A stretch of 64,000 nucleotides of DNA from Diphasiastrum complanatum (GCA_029204225.1 CM055102.1:49511928-49575927); one strand, 5' to 3'; shown: positions 11,215-22,827, numbered from the stretch's first letter. Program-made: numbers and translations. Notes: generated from the letters alone by a model not told the origin.

Positions 11215-12701
11215 AAACCCTCCAACGATATCCCCCACCAAAACTGGTGGCGGTCCCACGACACCTGCAATATGTAGTTATTGGGGACTTTGATTGGCTT
11301 CGCACCGAATCTTGATTAAATGATACTTCACTTTCTCCATAAAGTCGAGGCATGCAATATTGAAATCCAAATTGTGGGACGGGAAACAACAGTGGGCTTC
11401 GGCAATCCACTTGGAGGTTGTCATGAGGTGAAGTGGGATTTCCAAGAGCCTCCCATCATAGCCGCACGAAAGTAGAGACGAGCAACCGGCAACTGATCTT
11501 TGATTTGCTCTGAGGCCCTCGGCGTATTTGGATCAAATGCCAGAGGAGGGAGGCAATCGTCCCATTTGGTTGCCACTAACGCCAACAAAGTTAGATCTTT
11601 ACCAAACATTGTCATTTGTCAGACTGTTGGATCTGGAGAGTGGACATGCTCTCTCTGATATGCTTGTAAAGCACGGTGGAAGTCCACTGAAATGGTCCAG
11701 CTGTAAGGCTGATGGATGATTGGCCAATTGGACGTATAGATGGTGATATTGTCCATAGCCAACCCCAAATCTTTCCATTTATTTCTTCACGACATTGGCA
11801 CGTAATAGGGATCTACCCGCAACTGGCGAGGGCTGGCGACGTAACTCCTAATTGATTCTAGAGTTTTCTCAAAAATCGTGATTCTCCATGCCGGCTGCTC
11901 TCCCAGTGCAAGTATTTTGTCCAACTCTCTACCGGCCTCGATCTCGGAGGTCTTAAATTTCAGAACCTATCCACCATGCAAGGACTCATGCGGATGTTGC
12001 TTTAAGAAGGTCTGGATCTGGTCTCGACGCTGATGGGCCTTCTGAATAGAGGTCTTGTCCTTGATGAGGATGGACCCGTTTGTACTGCCGGTATGGTTGT
12101 CGGTTGATCTGTTATATCTGGAGCCCCCCCCTGGTCCATGCTCGAATGAATCTTTGTATCCATTGGTACAGCTTCTTGGCGCGAGGGGGAGAATTGTGGC
12201 ATGTGGAATAGGTGACATGGTCTCTTCTTCTTCAAAAATATCCTCCTCTTCAAACCCTTCAGGCATTGTGGCATCGAACTGTTTTGGTGATTTTACAGCT
12301 GTGTCGACCCGAAGTGTGGTTGGGCTACCTTGTGTGTGAGGTTGATGGCTGGCATCTTCGACACCAACAGTAGATTCATGGATATGTCTGAATTATCTTC
12401 CAAGGGATTGAGGTTCAAAGGACGCTGGGCTCTAGGGCATTTCAAAGATTTCGGTGGCTCCAAGGGGGTCGGAATAATCAAACATATCCATAAAGAACTG
12501 TGTGTTGGGTGAGGTGGCTTCAGTGTGCGGGGGTGAGGCGGCCTGGGCAGCTGTGATGGGAATGGTAGGCCCAATGGTCACAGACTGTCTTTGTATGGGA
12601 GCAGAGGCGAGACAAGCATCAGAGGCTAGGGGGATGGGAAGTTCAGTGCGAACAACAGTAGGGGGTGGAAGCGCAGCTGACAAGGTATGCCTAGTGCAAC
12701 G
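11215..12701 (-). pseudogene. Downstream part of extra retroelement ORF (broken)
   Basis: Reading on the minus strand after the 12702-13601 domain, coding-looking sequence continues in shifting frames. First comes a Pro/Ala/Thr/Ser-rich stretch (about 12683-12290). Next is an acidic run (GFEEEDIFEEEE, about 12250) and a lysine/arginine/glutamine stretch ending at a stop at 11967. Open sequence then resumes beyond that stop (KFKTSEIEAGRELDKILALG) and onwards to about 11215. I recognise no named domain. It is probably the disordered and C-terminal portion of the same extra ORF. Several stops and frame changes make it non-functional here. Confidence 0.45.
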
Positions 12702-13601
12702 TCATGACGTGGAAGGCGAGTCAGTAATTACGATCTCCCTGCGTGGATGACGACAACTATGAGAGCTTGAGGCCTGATGGGATGATTTTGTCGATGCTTC
12801 TTCGTAGACCAAAAGCACAGAATCCAGGTGGAAGCCATGGATTCTGTTTTCTAAGTGAGAAACGGCTAAAAGGGACAATAAAGAGCCAGCAACGAACTGC
12901 TGCTTAGTATTGGCCTTAATAGCTCGTTTGAGCTCACTAGAAATAGTCTTGAACCAATTATATGGTTCAAGAGGGTCTTTGGCCAACTTAGTGTGGGATT
13001 CCACTATCCTATGAAGAAATTGAGATGTGATGCGGTCTTTCTTGATGTTGCCAACCATCGGAAAATTATTCAATAGCTGGGCAGCTGCGTGCATGAAAGG
13101 CTCAGTGATGGCTTTCAAAAGGTAGCCATCATTGGTCCAGTGTAGATCGTTGGTGAGGTCAATAAATGGCTTGATGGCCTGTTTGGCATGCTTGTGATTG
13201 GGTGAGGCCTGCGTACCAGATGATATTCCTAGGGCTGCAAGGGCGGCCTCAGTGATGCACACTTTGTGTGTGGCTTCTTGGAAAGTGATATAGAATTTGG
13301 ATTTCTCTTCCTTCCATGTACCGAAGGCAAGAGTGATGAAATCCATATTGATACGACCCGAAAAGGCTCTCTCATGAATACCCATTGCAGTGAGTAGAGG
13401 CTCTACAAGGGTCATTCACTGAGTGACCATGCTTGTGCTAGGAAGAATCACAATGTCCGTTGCAGATGAGACATCACGATGGATAGTATAGCGCAGAGAC
13501 TGAGAAGTATTGGCAGAAGACATGATGACCCAAAAGGAATTATAAGCGCGTGAAAGTGTATCAAAAGGCAATGCAGGAAATTTGGAAGGCTTTGGTCGCA
13601 A
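12702..13601 (-). pseudogene. Extra ORF downstream of Gypsy B pol, N-terminal domain
   Basis: About 300 codons in one frame on the minus strand, interrupted only by a TGA at 13416-13418 immediately before an ATG. It is mostly helical-looking, with INMDFITLAFGTW, KVCITEAALAALGIS, AITEPFMHAAAQLLNNFP, RITSQFLHRIVESH and a hydrophobic stretch FVAGSLLSLLAVSHLENRI. A Ser/His-rich tail follows. I see no signal peptide or convincing membrane segment. It lies on the same strand as Gypsy B and about 740 bp past the end of its pol, the slot where Athila-like elements carry an additional ORF. The ITEAAL.ALGI pattern parallels ITEDLFCTALRLP in the extra ORF of the other Gypsy at 42.6 kb. Function is unknown. 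Confidence 0.55.
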
Positions 13602-13735
13602 GAAAAATTTGCAAGAGCTTTGCTAGCACAAGTGAGGAATGAATCGAATTCAGCCAACTTATAGGTGAATTTGGTGGGTCCATTACACTGAATAGTAATT
13701 TGGCTGATCAGTTTTGAGCAAAAATTTGCAGACAT

Positions 13736-14342
13736 GTGCAGTATTGTAAAAATAGGCTATAAAAATCTCGGCGAAGGTTTCTAGGGATCTGAACCTATCA
13801 AGCGAACATTTTCCAGGGCTGACGAAGGATGAACCTTCGCCCAGGAGGGTCCTTTGCCCAGGTACTATCATAAATGCAATTTTTCACAATTTGAATCTAT
13901 GGACAACCTGATTTTGACATTTTAAGATCATCTAGCAGGTCGGCGAAGGTTCATAATGAGGTTATGATGCTCGACAAAGGTTCCTAAAATGGCATATCAA
14001 TGAACATTCGCATGACTCAAAAATTGGATTTTCTCTTGTCAGGAACCTTTGCCCACCTCAATTCAGATAGATAAAGGGTGGATGTACAGTCTGAGAGCTC
14101 AGCGAAGGTTTCTGGTACTATATTAGGCCAAATCTGCCCAAATTAGTGATTTTATAAGTCATTGTCCATAAAAAATACTATGTTTCCTTTTTCTTATGTT
14201 GATGACTTCCTGACTTTTGCTCATCAGTCTTTCCTTATTTGTTTGATTTTTTTTTTTAACTTTCTTTTTCCAAAAAAATCAGCAAATTAAATACTGAAAA
14301 CAAAAAATTGAAAACCAAATAAAATAAAAAAATATATTGAGA
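13736..14342. other. Gypsy B spacer with repeated GCGAAGGTT words
   Basis: Non-coding spacer between the end of pol (14343) and the extra ORF. The word GGCGAAGGTT, its complement AACCTTCGCC and one-mismatch forms occur about seven times (near 13770, 13825, 13838, 13942, 13975, 14047 and 14103) in both orientations. The adjacent pair near 13823-13840 could form a hairpin. Confidence 0.5.
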
Positions 14343-15640
14343 TTAGGCTTGCTGAACTGGCGGAGCAGGCTGCCAAAACTTGTGTAATCGGTTGCCATTT
14401 ACCGGAGTATCGAATCGTCTTCCATCCAAGTGCTCAAGAATTACTGCGCCATAGTTAAGGATTTCCTTCACTTTATACGGGCCTTCACCCGATAAACTTC
14501 AGCTTGGTTTTGTACATCAATGCAAGATTTCCTGCTTTCAAATCTTTTTTGTGCAATCGACGATCGTGCCATGCCTTCGGCGGGCTTTATCTGCTCCTAA
14601 GACATGAACTGCCATCAATCAGGTTTCACATAATTTGTGCAACGCTTCATGACGAAGTTGTAAAGACATATCATCATTCAATTGTTCTGTGCCGGCTATG
14701 CATAAAGATGGGATTAAAAATTCAATTGGCATAACATCATCTTGACCATAAACCAGTTGAAAAGGTGTCTGATTTGTACTATTTTTGTAAGCTGTTCTGA
14801 ATGCCCATAATGCTGCATACAGTTTATGTTCCCAATCGGACCGACTTGCTTCAACTGTCTTTGTCAAAATGGTGCAGAGAATCTTATTGGAAGATTCAGC
14901 TTGGCCATTCTCTCTGGGATAGTAGGGAGTACTAAATCTGTGTATAACGAAAAAATCTTTCAGCAAACACTTTATTGTTTGATTACAACAAAGTGTGTAC
15001 CCCGGTCACTGACAATTTTGACTGGACATCCAAATCTTCATATAGAAACTTGGCCGTAGATTTCGCATCAACCACTTTGACAGCTTTGGCTTCAACCCAC
15101 TTGGTCATATAATTAGTTGCGATGATAATGTATCGAGCCTGAGATCCTTGCGCGACAAGATGAATAGGACCAACATAATCCAGTCTCCATTTTTCAAACG
15201 GTGCTTGCAATAAAAATGGATGCAAGGGTTCATAATTCTGTCGAGTAGGCCGTTGTGCTCGTTGGCAAACATCACATGTCTGAATAAAATTTTTTTGTGT
15301 CCTTATGAAGCGTAGGCCACCAACAACCGGATTGCAAAAGTTTGCGAACAATAATATATGTAGAGAAGTGTCCTCCACCCATGCCATCATGTGAAAACAT
15401 GATTAAATCTGGTACTTCATGTGGTAAAACACACCTTCGTAAAATATTATCTGATCCACGACTGTACAATTGTCCTGCAGTTAATTGATAAGGTTGAGCC
15501 TTATAAATCAATTGTCTCTTCTGTACTTTTGTCAAAGAGTCATTTGGTTGTCCTAGCATCAGGTACTCAACAATATTTGTCGCCCACTCAGGTACTGCTT
15601 CAACATAGAACAACGCAGCATCTGGCAGTTCATCATCCAC
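14343..15640 (-). pseudogene. Gypsy B integrase
   Basis: The HHCC zinc region is present (HDGMGGGHFS ... CDVCQRAQRP). The catalytic core follows with WRLDYVGPIH (first Asp), ATNYMTKWVEAKAV, VSDRGTHF (second Asp, in a shifted frame near 15000) and YYPRENGQAESSNK (Glu). The C-terminal tail keeps the family wording GNRLHKFWQPAPP before a TAA at 14343-14345. The enzyme would join cDNA ends to host DNA. Frame breaks between the second Asp and Glu and within the tail disable it. Confidence 0.8.
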
Positions 15641-15667
15641 TTCAGTATTAACTGGTGCAGATTCAAT

Positions 15668-16210
15668 TTACGAAATGTGATCAGCTAGATAATGTTGCTT
15701 TCCCTTCCGAACCACAATCCAAAAGTCAAATTCAGTCAATAATAATAACCGTCTTGCAATACATCCAGTAATGCATGTCTTGTTTACCAAGTAAAGTAAC
15801 GGTTGATGATCCGTATAAAATGCAAAGTGCGTTTCCATGAGGTAGTGACAAAATTTCCGAACAGAAAAAATCATGGCTAGCGTTTCCCGTTCTGTTGTTG
15901 AATAATTCTTTTTTGGATTTGTAAGCTGTCTACTTGCAAATTGTATGGGATAATCCTTCTTGTAGTCACATGGCTGCGTCAAAACTGATACAATGGCATA
16001 TTTTGAGACATCCGTATGAACATGAAACTCTATTGTCCAATCTGGAGAATGCAATATTGGTGCTGAAGTTAATGTTTTTTTTAACTTTTCAAAGGCTTCT
16101 AACGCCTCTACTATCCAAATAGGAACAATAGTTAGTTTGTATATAGGTTGTACTAAATCCGCAAAGAAGATAATAAAATTTCGATAGTAGTTTGCATGAC
16201 CCATAAACAC
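15668..16210 (-). pseudogene. Gypsy B RNase H domain
   Basis: A 180-codon open stretch. It begins in the RT connection (MFMGHANYYRNFI, PIYKLT) and covers RNase H with HVHTDVSKYAIVSVLTQ (catalytic Asp), FASRQLTNPKKNYSTTERETLAMIFSVRKF (catalytic Glu), YTDHQPLLYL (Asp) and the final KGKQHYLADHIS. It is the best-preserved part of this element and would degrade RNA in the RNA:DNA hybrid. It cannot be expressed alone. Confidence 0.85.
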
Positions 16211-16760
16211 ATAAACTCCTCAAATTGTTGTTGGCGGTGGCAATTCCACAATGACTTTGATCTTAGAATAATCTGTGGCAATACCATGTCTTGATATCAC
16301 ATGTCCAAGCACAACTTCGTGCGAAACCCATATCTGTTATTTTTCCGGATTTAGAGAAATCTGAATTTGCGGCATCTTTCAAATACTTTCTCCAATCGAT
16401 CCAGGTGGTCTGTATCTGTACTACGAACTCCCAAGTCGTCCAAGTAAATTTCAAGAAATTTATGTAGATAATCTTTAAAAGCAAATTGCATTACTCTTTG
16501 GAATGAACTTGGTGCATTACAGAGTCCAAACGACATTACTTTGTAAGCATAGGTGTCCCATTTTTACTCCAGCAAGGCGATCCAAAATGCTTTCAGTAAA
16601 AGACAACGGAAAGTGATCCTTCTGTGTCACTTTATTTAATGCTTTGAGATTCACACAAATCCTCAATTTTCTATTTTTCTTAGGATCAATGACAATCGGT
16701 GAAATCCATTTAGTGTGCTCGATCTCATAAATGAGATCGGCGTCAAGCAATCTCTCAAGT
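16211..16760 (-). pseudogene. Gypsy B reverse transcriptase core
   Basis: In two frames: WISPIVIDPKKNRKLRICVNLKALNKVTQKDHFPLSF, then MSFGLCNAPSSFQRVMQ and the active site YLDD within EIYLDDLGVRSTD. The residues between, holding the first catalytic Asp, fall at a frame change near 16530. Beyond YLDD another frameshift follows near 16350. Clearly Gypsy RT, but broken. Confidence 0.85.
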
Positions 16761-17490
16761 TATTTCTTTATCAGATCTGCCACATTAGGATTACAGCGAT
16801 AGAACTTTGTAACCTTTGAAATTGCATCAGGTACTAAAGGTATGGTATGTTCAATCACTGATGTCGGAATACCCTTCAAATCTTGATAAGTCCATGCAAA
16901 GCAATCTTGATACTTAATAAGTAACAAGCGGAGTGCTTGATACTGTTCAGGAGTAAGTTGTAATCCCACTTGTACAATCTTTTCCGGTTCTCCTGGTTTG
17001 GCAAGATTCATTGGCTGCGTCCTAGTTGGGCCATCGTAAACCTCTTTAGATTTTGGTATGTATTCTTCAGGTTCACGCTGTGCTTTAGGTAACATAATAA
17101 CCACATCATCAAGTGTATAACAATTAAAATGCTTTGGCATATCATGTTGGACTACATTTGCTTGTTCTTTTTCGAAAGGACTTGTCTTGGATCTTCGTTT
17201 AGCCTTCTTAGCAGGAGCTGATCGTGGAGGTGATGACTTTCAAGATGATAATTCTTTCTTCACAGGTGAAGACTTCCTAGATGATGATGTCTTGCTGGAA
17301 GTCTGACTTGAAGAATCATTCTTGACTTTTCCTTTACCTTTATCCAATAGAGGTGGCACTTCCTTTGAATCAATCTTCCGAGAGGGATTTTTCCATTTCA
17401 GGACCATATTGTAATGGTGCTTAGCTTGTTTCTTCGTCATCGAACCTGTGATCTTGTTTCCCTTCAATATAACTACTTTGTGCGATTTGA
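16760..17490 (-). pseudogene. Gypsy B protease-RT linker
   Basis: MPKHFNCYTLDDVVIMLPK, then QYQALRLLLIKYQDCFAWTYQDLKGIPTSVIEHTIPL is the standard Gypsy sequence just before RT (compare YQDVFAWSLDDLKCIP in the 41-kb element). Upstream, at 17240-17490, is a lysine/serine-rich stretch. No protease active site is visible, and gag is missing, cut off by the Copia C LTR. Confidence 0.65.
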
Positions 17491-17491
17491 T

Positions 17492-17754
17492 TGTCAGTCG
17501 AGCATAGTCTAGCTCTTCGCGAATCATTCGCGATAGATAATTTGTCTTGCAATTTGCAACAAATTATTCATCTAGCGCTTCATCCATTAAATGTTTGGCT
17601 ATATAATCTAGAATGACTTTGATTCCTACCACTAAAGTTCTCTTCATTCTGAAATGCGTAGTCATGATTACAGAGAGAGTCAAATAATTCATTCCGCTGC
17701 GCACGAATATTTTCTGTTCGAGTTCGTTTCTCATTCGTGTTCGTCATTTATTCT

Positions 17755-17813
<59 letters not shown>

Positions 17814-17814
17814 A
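17492..17814 (+). repeat. Copia C 5' LTR (visible part)
   Basis: About 320 bp strongly similar to 28550-28877, ending CCAACA directly before a primer site. It carries a palindrome of form CGCGAATcATTCGCG near 17518 and closes with a long (CT)n tract. Upstream of about 17490 the similarity to the 3' LTR is lost and Gypsy B sequence begins, so this LTR may be truncated. Confidence 0.7.
17761..17809. repeat. (CT)n microsatellite inside LTR end
   Basis: Roughly 24 CT units six bases before the primer site. The partner LTR has only about 19 bp of the same repeat (28854-28872), showing length change after insertion. Confidence 0.95.
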
Positions 17815-17826
17815 TGGTATCAGAGC
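17815..17826 (+). other. Primer binding site of Copia C (tRNA-iMet type)
   Basis: Exact TGGTATCAGAGC abutting the LTR end CCAACA. Confidence 0.9.
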
Positions 17827-17965
17827 TATTTTCATAGCTTGATTAGCTTCCACAGTACAAGACTCTACTAGCTGATAGAGTAATTGTTTTCTTGTTCTAT
17901 AAATATCAGATTTTCATACTTAAGTCACTCATAATTTCTCCTATCACTTAGACTAATTCTTCCAC

Positions 17966-18780
17966 ATGGATTCCCAAGGGAAAGCCACTCCTATCATGGA
18001 CAAGCTTGATGGAGCCAATTACCATATGTGGAAATTTAAGATAAAAACTGTACTAATGGCAAAAGAATTGTTCGACGTTGTTACAGGTGCAGAAGGGAAA
18101 CCTGAAGCGGACGACACGACAATCGCCAGATGGAAGCTGAAGGATGGAAAAGCTTTCGTACTGATCATCCTCAACATCACGGATACCCAGATCGGTCATG
18201 TATCCAAGGCTCAGACATCAAAAGAAGTCTGAGACATCTTGAGCGCACTATACGAAGTGCGAGATATAGCCTCTAAGCTACATCTCAGGAAGATATTCTA
18301 CTCCCTCAAGATGATGATTGGTGATTCTCTATAGAATCACATTAATCAATTCAAGAACCTGCTAAGACAAATGGCCGTTGTCGGATCTGTCATAGATGAT
18401 CAAGATGCAATGATGGAACTACTTACAAGCTTGCTAAGTTCTTACGACAGCTAGGTGATGATCATCACGACTCATCCATAATTGACTCTTTCAAGAGTCA
18501 TTACTATGTTGTTGCAGAAAGACATGTGAAGGAACGAAGCCTCAAGTTCCTCAACTGATTCTCAAGCTTTACATACCAACAAGAGCACGACAAAGCAGAA
18601 GAAGAAGAAAGGCTCGAAGCAATCAAAGCCAGACCAGAAACCAGCTCAGCACAAGGAACAGTCAAATCCGCAGGCAAAGAAGAAGCTGTTTTGCAGATAC
18701 TACAAATGAAACAACCACGAAACTCAAGACTGTCGAATACTTCAAGCAAAGAACAACAACAAGGGACAGTCGAATCAAAT
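17966..18780 (+). pseudogene. Copia C gag
   Basis: It starts MDSQGKATPIMDKLDGANYH and continues with MWKFKIKTVLMAKELFDVV, the typical N-terminus of plant Copia gag. UBN2-like helices follow (SALYEVRDIASKLHLRKIFYSLKM). A CCHC knuckle is recognisable near 18690-18740 as CRYYK.NNHETQDC, with stop and residue changes. The frame is broken by stops at about 18230, 18333 and 18453 and others downstream, so capsid production is not possible. Confidence 0.75.
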
Positions 18781-19900
18781 GGCAAATGCAGCTGCAGAAA
18801 CTCCACAGCCTATTCAAGAAGTAAATCATGATGCCTTCATGACCAACCATCAAGGAGCATCTGGCGACAGTTCTTGGTTCATGGATTCCAGAGCATCTCA
18901 GCACATGACTAGCCTCATTGGCTGTTTCAAGTCCTATACACCTTATAGTACCCAAAAATTCGTTCACCTTGGTGACAAAAGCACACAAGCTATCAAAGGT
19001 GAAGGCACTGTAAGATTAAGCTCTGCAAATGATCAATCTAAGCTACTCTCTAAAGTCCTGTATGTACCAAATTTATCTACGAATCTACTCTCTATAAGCA
19101 AAATCACAGATTTAGGACATAAAGTAGAGTTCGAATGTGATCAGTATAAAGTAGTTGATAGGACTGGCAAGATTCTAGCACTCAGAAAGAGGCATGGATA
19201 CTTGTATAAATTAAGGCAATGCTTTTTTGCCTCTAGTCAGGTTCTCAGTACTTCAATTCATACAAATAAAGGTTTACTTTGGCATTATAGACTTGGTCAT
19301 TTACATCATGCTGCTATACAAGGAATGTCTAGACAATATATTGTTCTTGATCTTGACTATCCTCACGAAAAAGTCGAGTTACTTGTCTGTCAAGATTGTC
19401 TAGCTGGTAAACAAACTAGGAAACCATTTAAGTCAAGCCATCAACATATTGCTAGAGGATTGCTAGATGTTGTACATTCAAATATTTGTGGCCCGATGAA
19501 AAATCCTTCGTTGAAGGATGCCAAGTATTTTATAACATTTATTGATGAATTCTCCAGAAGGACGATGGTGTATTTCATAAAGAAGAAATCAGAAGCTTTC
19601 AACTGCTTCAGAATCTTCAAGGAGCGTGTAGAAAATGAGACTAGAAGGAAGATCAAGGCCCTAAGGTCAGACAATGGTGGAGAATACATCTCTGTCAAGT
19701 TTAAGGAGTATTGTCAAAGCCAAGACATTGAGCAGCAATTCATCACTCCTTACAGTCCATAGTCTAATGGCTTAGCTGAGAGGAAGAACCGTACTTTGGT
19801 CGAATTTGCTAAGTGTATGCTATCACATGGATCGTTGCCCAAGAGATTCTGGGCTGAAGCTGTCTCCACTGCAGCTTACCTCCAAAACATATGTTCGACC
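18779..19900 (+). pseudogene. Copia C protease and integrase
   Basis: A 327-codon open stretch carries protease as WFMDSRASQHMT, where the invariant DSG has become DSR. Next is the integrase zinc region (LLWHYRLGHLHHAA ... CQDCLAGKQ). The core follows with VVHSNICGP (first Asp replaced by Asn), FITFIDEFSR, LRSDNGGEY (second Asp) and, after a TAG at 19760, LAERKNRTLVEF (Glu). The replaced active-site residues in protease and integrase mean this copy was dead even before its stop codons. Confidence 0.8.
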
Positions 19901-22080
19901 AAGGCCCTCTCAGACAAGACACCCCAGAGCTGTGGATAGGCTCTAAGCCTTCTTTAAAGAATCTAAGAGTGTTCGGGTGCATTGCCTATGCGCAGATCCC
20001 AAAAGACACAAGGAAGAAATTGGACTTTCAAGGTCTCAAGAACATCCTGATCGGATATACTTCATCTGATAACACCTACAAACTGTACGATCTGATACCC
20101 AACAGATCTTATATAGCCAGGATACCGTCTTTATTGAGGATCAATTCGTCGACCTCAAAGGCAAGGATATTGCTCAAGAAGAACCTACATCTCCTGCCAT
20201 TGACACGGCAGTCCAAGCTTTTGGCTCAGGCGTGTCTATTGTCGACCCACTTCGAGACAACAAATCAGACGAAGATGTTGCTACTACCCAGCAACAAGTC
20301 CCAGGAGTGGTTCATCAGTCGAATCACCCCAGAAGATCAAGCCAAGTGCGCACACAGCCCACAAGGTATACTCCTGAGTCTACCTGTCTCTTAATGCAGG
20401 AACCGACGACAGTCGAAGAGGCACTCAACCAACTAGACTTTGATCTCTGGAGAGTAGCCATGGACAAAGAGTATTCCTCTCTGATCAAGAATCAGCCATG
20501 GTCATTAGTCGATTGGCTACAATATTACTAATTGCAAATGGATCTTTAAGATCAAATATAATGCCAACAGAGCAATTGATCGAAGGAAGGCTAGACTAGT
20601 AGCACGAGGATTCACCCACATTCCAAATGTCGGCTATAGTGAGACTTTTAGTCCAGTCATCAAACATTCGTCAATCCGAATGCTCTTATCTTATGCTGCA
20701 GTTGTCGGCCTCAAAGTACATCAACTTGATGTACAAACAGGCTATCTGAATGGAGTCATACAAGAAGATATCTACATGATCTAGCCCGAAGGATACATTC
20801 TAGAAGGCATGAAGAATCATGTCTATAAACTCCACAAGGCACTGTACGGCTTGAAACAATCTGCCAAAGCTTGGTTTCAGAGGACCAACACATTCCTCAT
20901 TGAATAAGGATTCAAACCAAGCACTGTTGATTGCAACGTTTATTCAAGGTCAGTGCAACAATTCTTCATTATCATCACCTTGTACATTGATGATACGTTG
21001 CTCTTCAGCAACAATACCAAAATGGTCAAGGATGCAAAACAAATGTTGTTCTCAAAATTCGACATGACTGATCTGGGCAAAGCTCACATCTGTCTTGGAA
21101 TTCAAATCCACAGAGAGAGAGAGCAAATCGACTGATTTACATCACTCAACAAAGGTATTTTCAAAATGTTCTTAACAAAAATAATTTGATGAATTGTAAA
21201 TTAGCTCACTCACCAATGGACCTAGGCCTGCATTTGTTGAAGGACCAATGTCCCCAAACCAAGCAGGAAGAGGAGTAGATGAGAGAATATACGTATCGAT
21301 CGATACTTGGATCTCTCATGTACACAATGGTCTGTACAAGACCAGATATCTCTTTTGTTGTAAGCTCACTCAGCCAATATATGGCTAATCCTGGCATTAC
21401 CCATTGGAAGGCTCTTATTTTTGAGTCATGAGATATATTCGAGCTACCATGACCAGTGCATCTGCTATGGAGATGTTAGCAATGACAATCTTCATTAGCT
21501 CAGTGGCTATTCTGATGCAAGCTGGGGAGGAGATGCAGACAATCATAAATCCACATCTGGATTTACATTCTTTTTCAACGGTGGTCCTATTTTGTGAAAC
21601 AGTCGTAAGCAAACCTCTATCGCACTTTCTTCTACTGAAGCAAAATACATTGCTGCTTCTCAATCTATTAAGGAAGCGTTTTGGTTGAGAAATTTGCTGT
21701 CAGACATCAATCTGTATCAATATAGCCCCACAATTTTATTTTGTGATAACCAAAGTGCTATTGCCTTATCGGCCAACCCTAGATTTCATTCTAGGAGTAA
21801 GCTCATTGAGATCAGATATCACAACATCAGGGGCAAGGTTCTCAACATGGAGGTAAGCTTAACGTACTGCAGAACGCAGGACATGGTTGCAGACATTTTC
21901 ATGAAAGCACTCAGTATTAATGCACACAACAAATTTTGTGCATTGCTCAGTTTGAAGATCAAGGCATTCACGGATCCATACTCTCCTAAATCTCATTTTT
22001 ATTCTGCCTCCATTCTTGCTGCATATTTACTAACGTTGTCAGGCAAATTCATAGAGATGAATAAAAGGCAAAATAATTGA
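19900..22080 (+). pseudogene. Copia C reverse transcriptase and RNase H
   Basis: After the integrase C-terminal region (PSLKNLRVFGCIAYAQIP) come RT pieces CKWIFKIKYNANRAIDRRKARLVARGF, VHQLDVQTGYLNG, YGLKQSAKAWFQ and an active site YIDD (about 20987). The RNase H region from 21260 to 21700 lies in several frames. The end carries FCDNQSAIALSANPRFHSRSK and VADIFMKAL (21715-21910). Stops lie at 20782, 20906 and elsewhere. A non-coding tail follows to 22174. Confidence 0.8.
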
Positions 22081-22174
22081 GACCATTGTGTTTTTACACA
22101 AGTTATGGTGACAGGTGAAAAGGGGACACTATCCTATAGAATGTCAAAGGTGCCCTAAAAACTAAGGTACCATG

Positions 22175-22827
22175 TGTGAAAAACTCAGATCCAAAAGATG
22201 CTAAAGTTTCATAAAGATCTTGGCCATGGAAGTTATGCACATCTAGATTGAAAAAATGATAGAAATTGTGATGTTAAGCATACTAAACATCAACTAAACA
22301 TCAAAATCTGATCATAAGCTTCCACAAACAGAAACTTGCTGTCCCTGTCCGTACTTCAGAGCCTACAACCTGCATTTCACACGTGTGAAGCCATAGCAAC
22401 AAAGAAATCACAATTCTAGTGGCTAGAATGCAAGATATGAACAAAAAAGTGAGAGAGAAGAAGATGGACCTTCAAAGAGCATAACATTCATTCAATAGAA
22501 TGAAAATGAGATGTGTACATGCTCGTGGAGATGGCTATTTATAGCAGCCATAGTGCCTCTTGGCCACTTGTCTTATGATAGGCTAAAATTGGGGTCCAAT
22601 AGGATTCACCCATATACCTAGAAATTTGGTCAAATAGGAATGCACCAAATTATGAGCCAATAGAAGAGCTCCACACTCGACCTCCTCTAATTAATGTGAC
22701 CTCAAAAGTAGTGTACACATACTTTGGGCCTCTACATACATGTATGAACCTATCTCTAACTTTTATTTGGCCATAGGCCTACAAAATCTCAAGTTAGGAA
22801 AATACTACTAGTTGACAATTTTTCACA
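22175..22827 (-). repeat. Copia-1 3' LTR
   Basis: 653 bp, with terminal inverted repeats TGTGAAAAA/TTTTTCACA. It carries the same TATA element and 14-bp palindrome as its partner. Its first bases in the element's orientation also complete the stop codon of the polyprotein. Confidence 0.95.

Larger units (their letters stand above)
11215..17490 (-). mobile_element. Gypsy element B (pol plus extra ORF), 5' truncated
   Basis: Ty3/Gypsy retrotransposon on the minus strand: linker, RT, RNase H, integrase, pol stop at 14343, spacer, then an additional ORF. Gag is absent because the element is cut at about 17490 by the LTR of Copia C. No LTR of its own was identified; on the other side it runs into the putative chromovirus LTR near 11064. 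The integrase-RT order and the domain wording are diagnostic of Gypsy, and the downstream ORF suggests the Athila/Tat side of the family. Confidence 0.75.
17815..22174 (+). mobile_element. Copia element C interior (decayed)
   Basis: Full Copia layout from primer site through gag, zinc knuckle, protease, integrase, RT and RNase H to a non-coding 3' segment. It is then interrupted at 22175 by Copia-1; its own remainder and 3' LTR resume at 28041. About ten stops and frame changes are spread along it. This is the host into which the younger element inserted. Confidence 0.8.

Noticed and set aside
12055-12750. Plus-strand frames opposite the extra ORF of Gypsy B
   Set aside because: They are antisense shadows of a Pro/Ala/Thr-rich coding stretch and show no domain.
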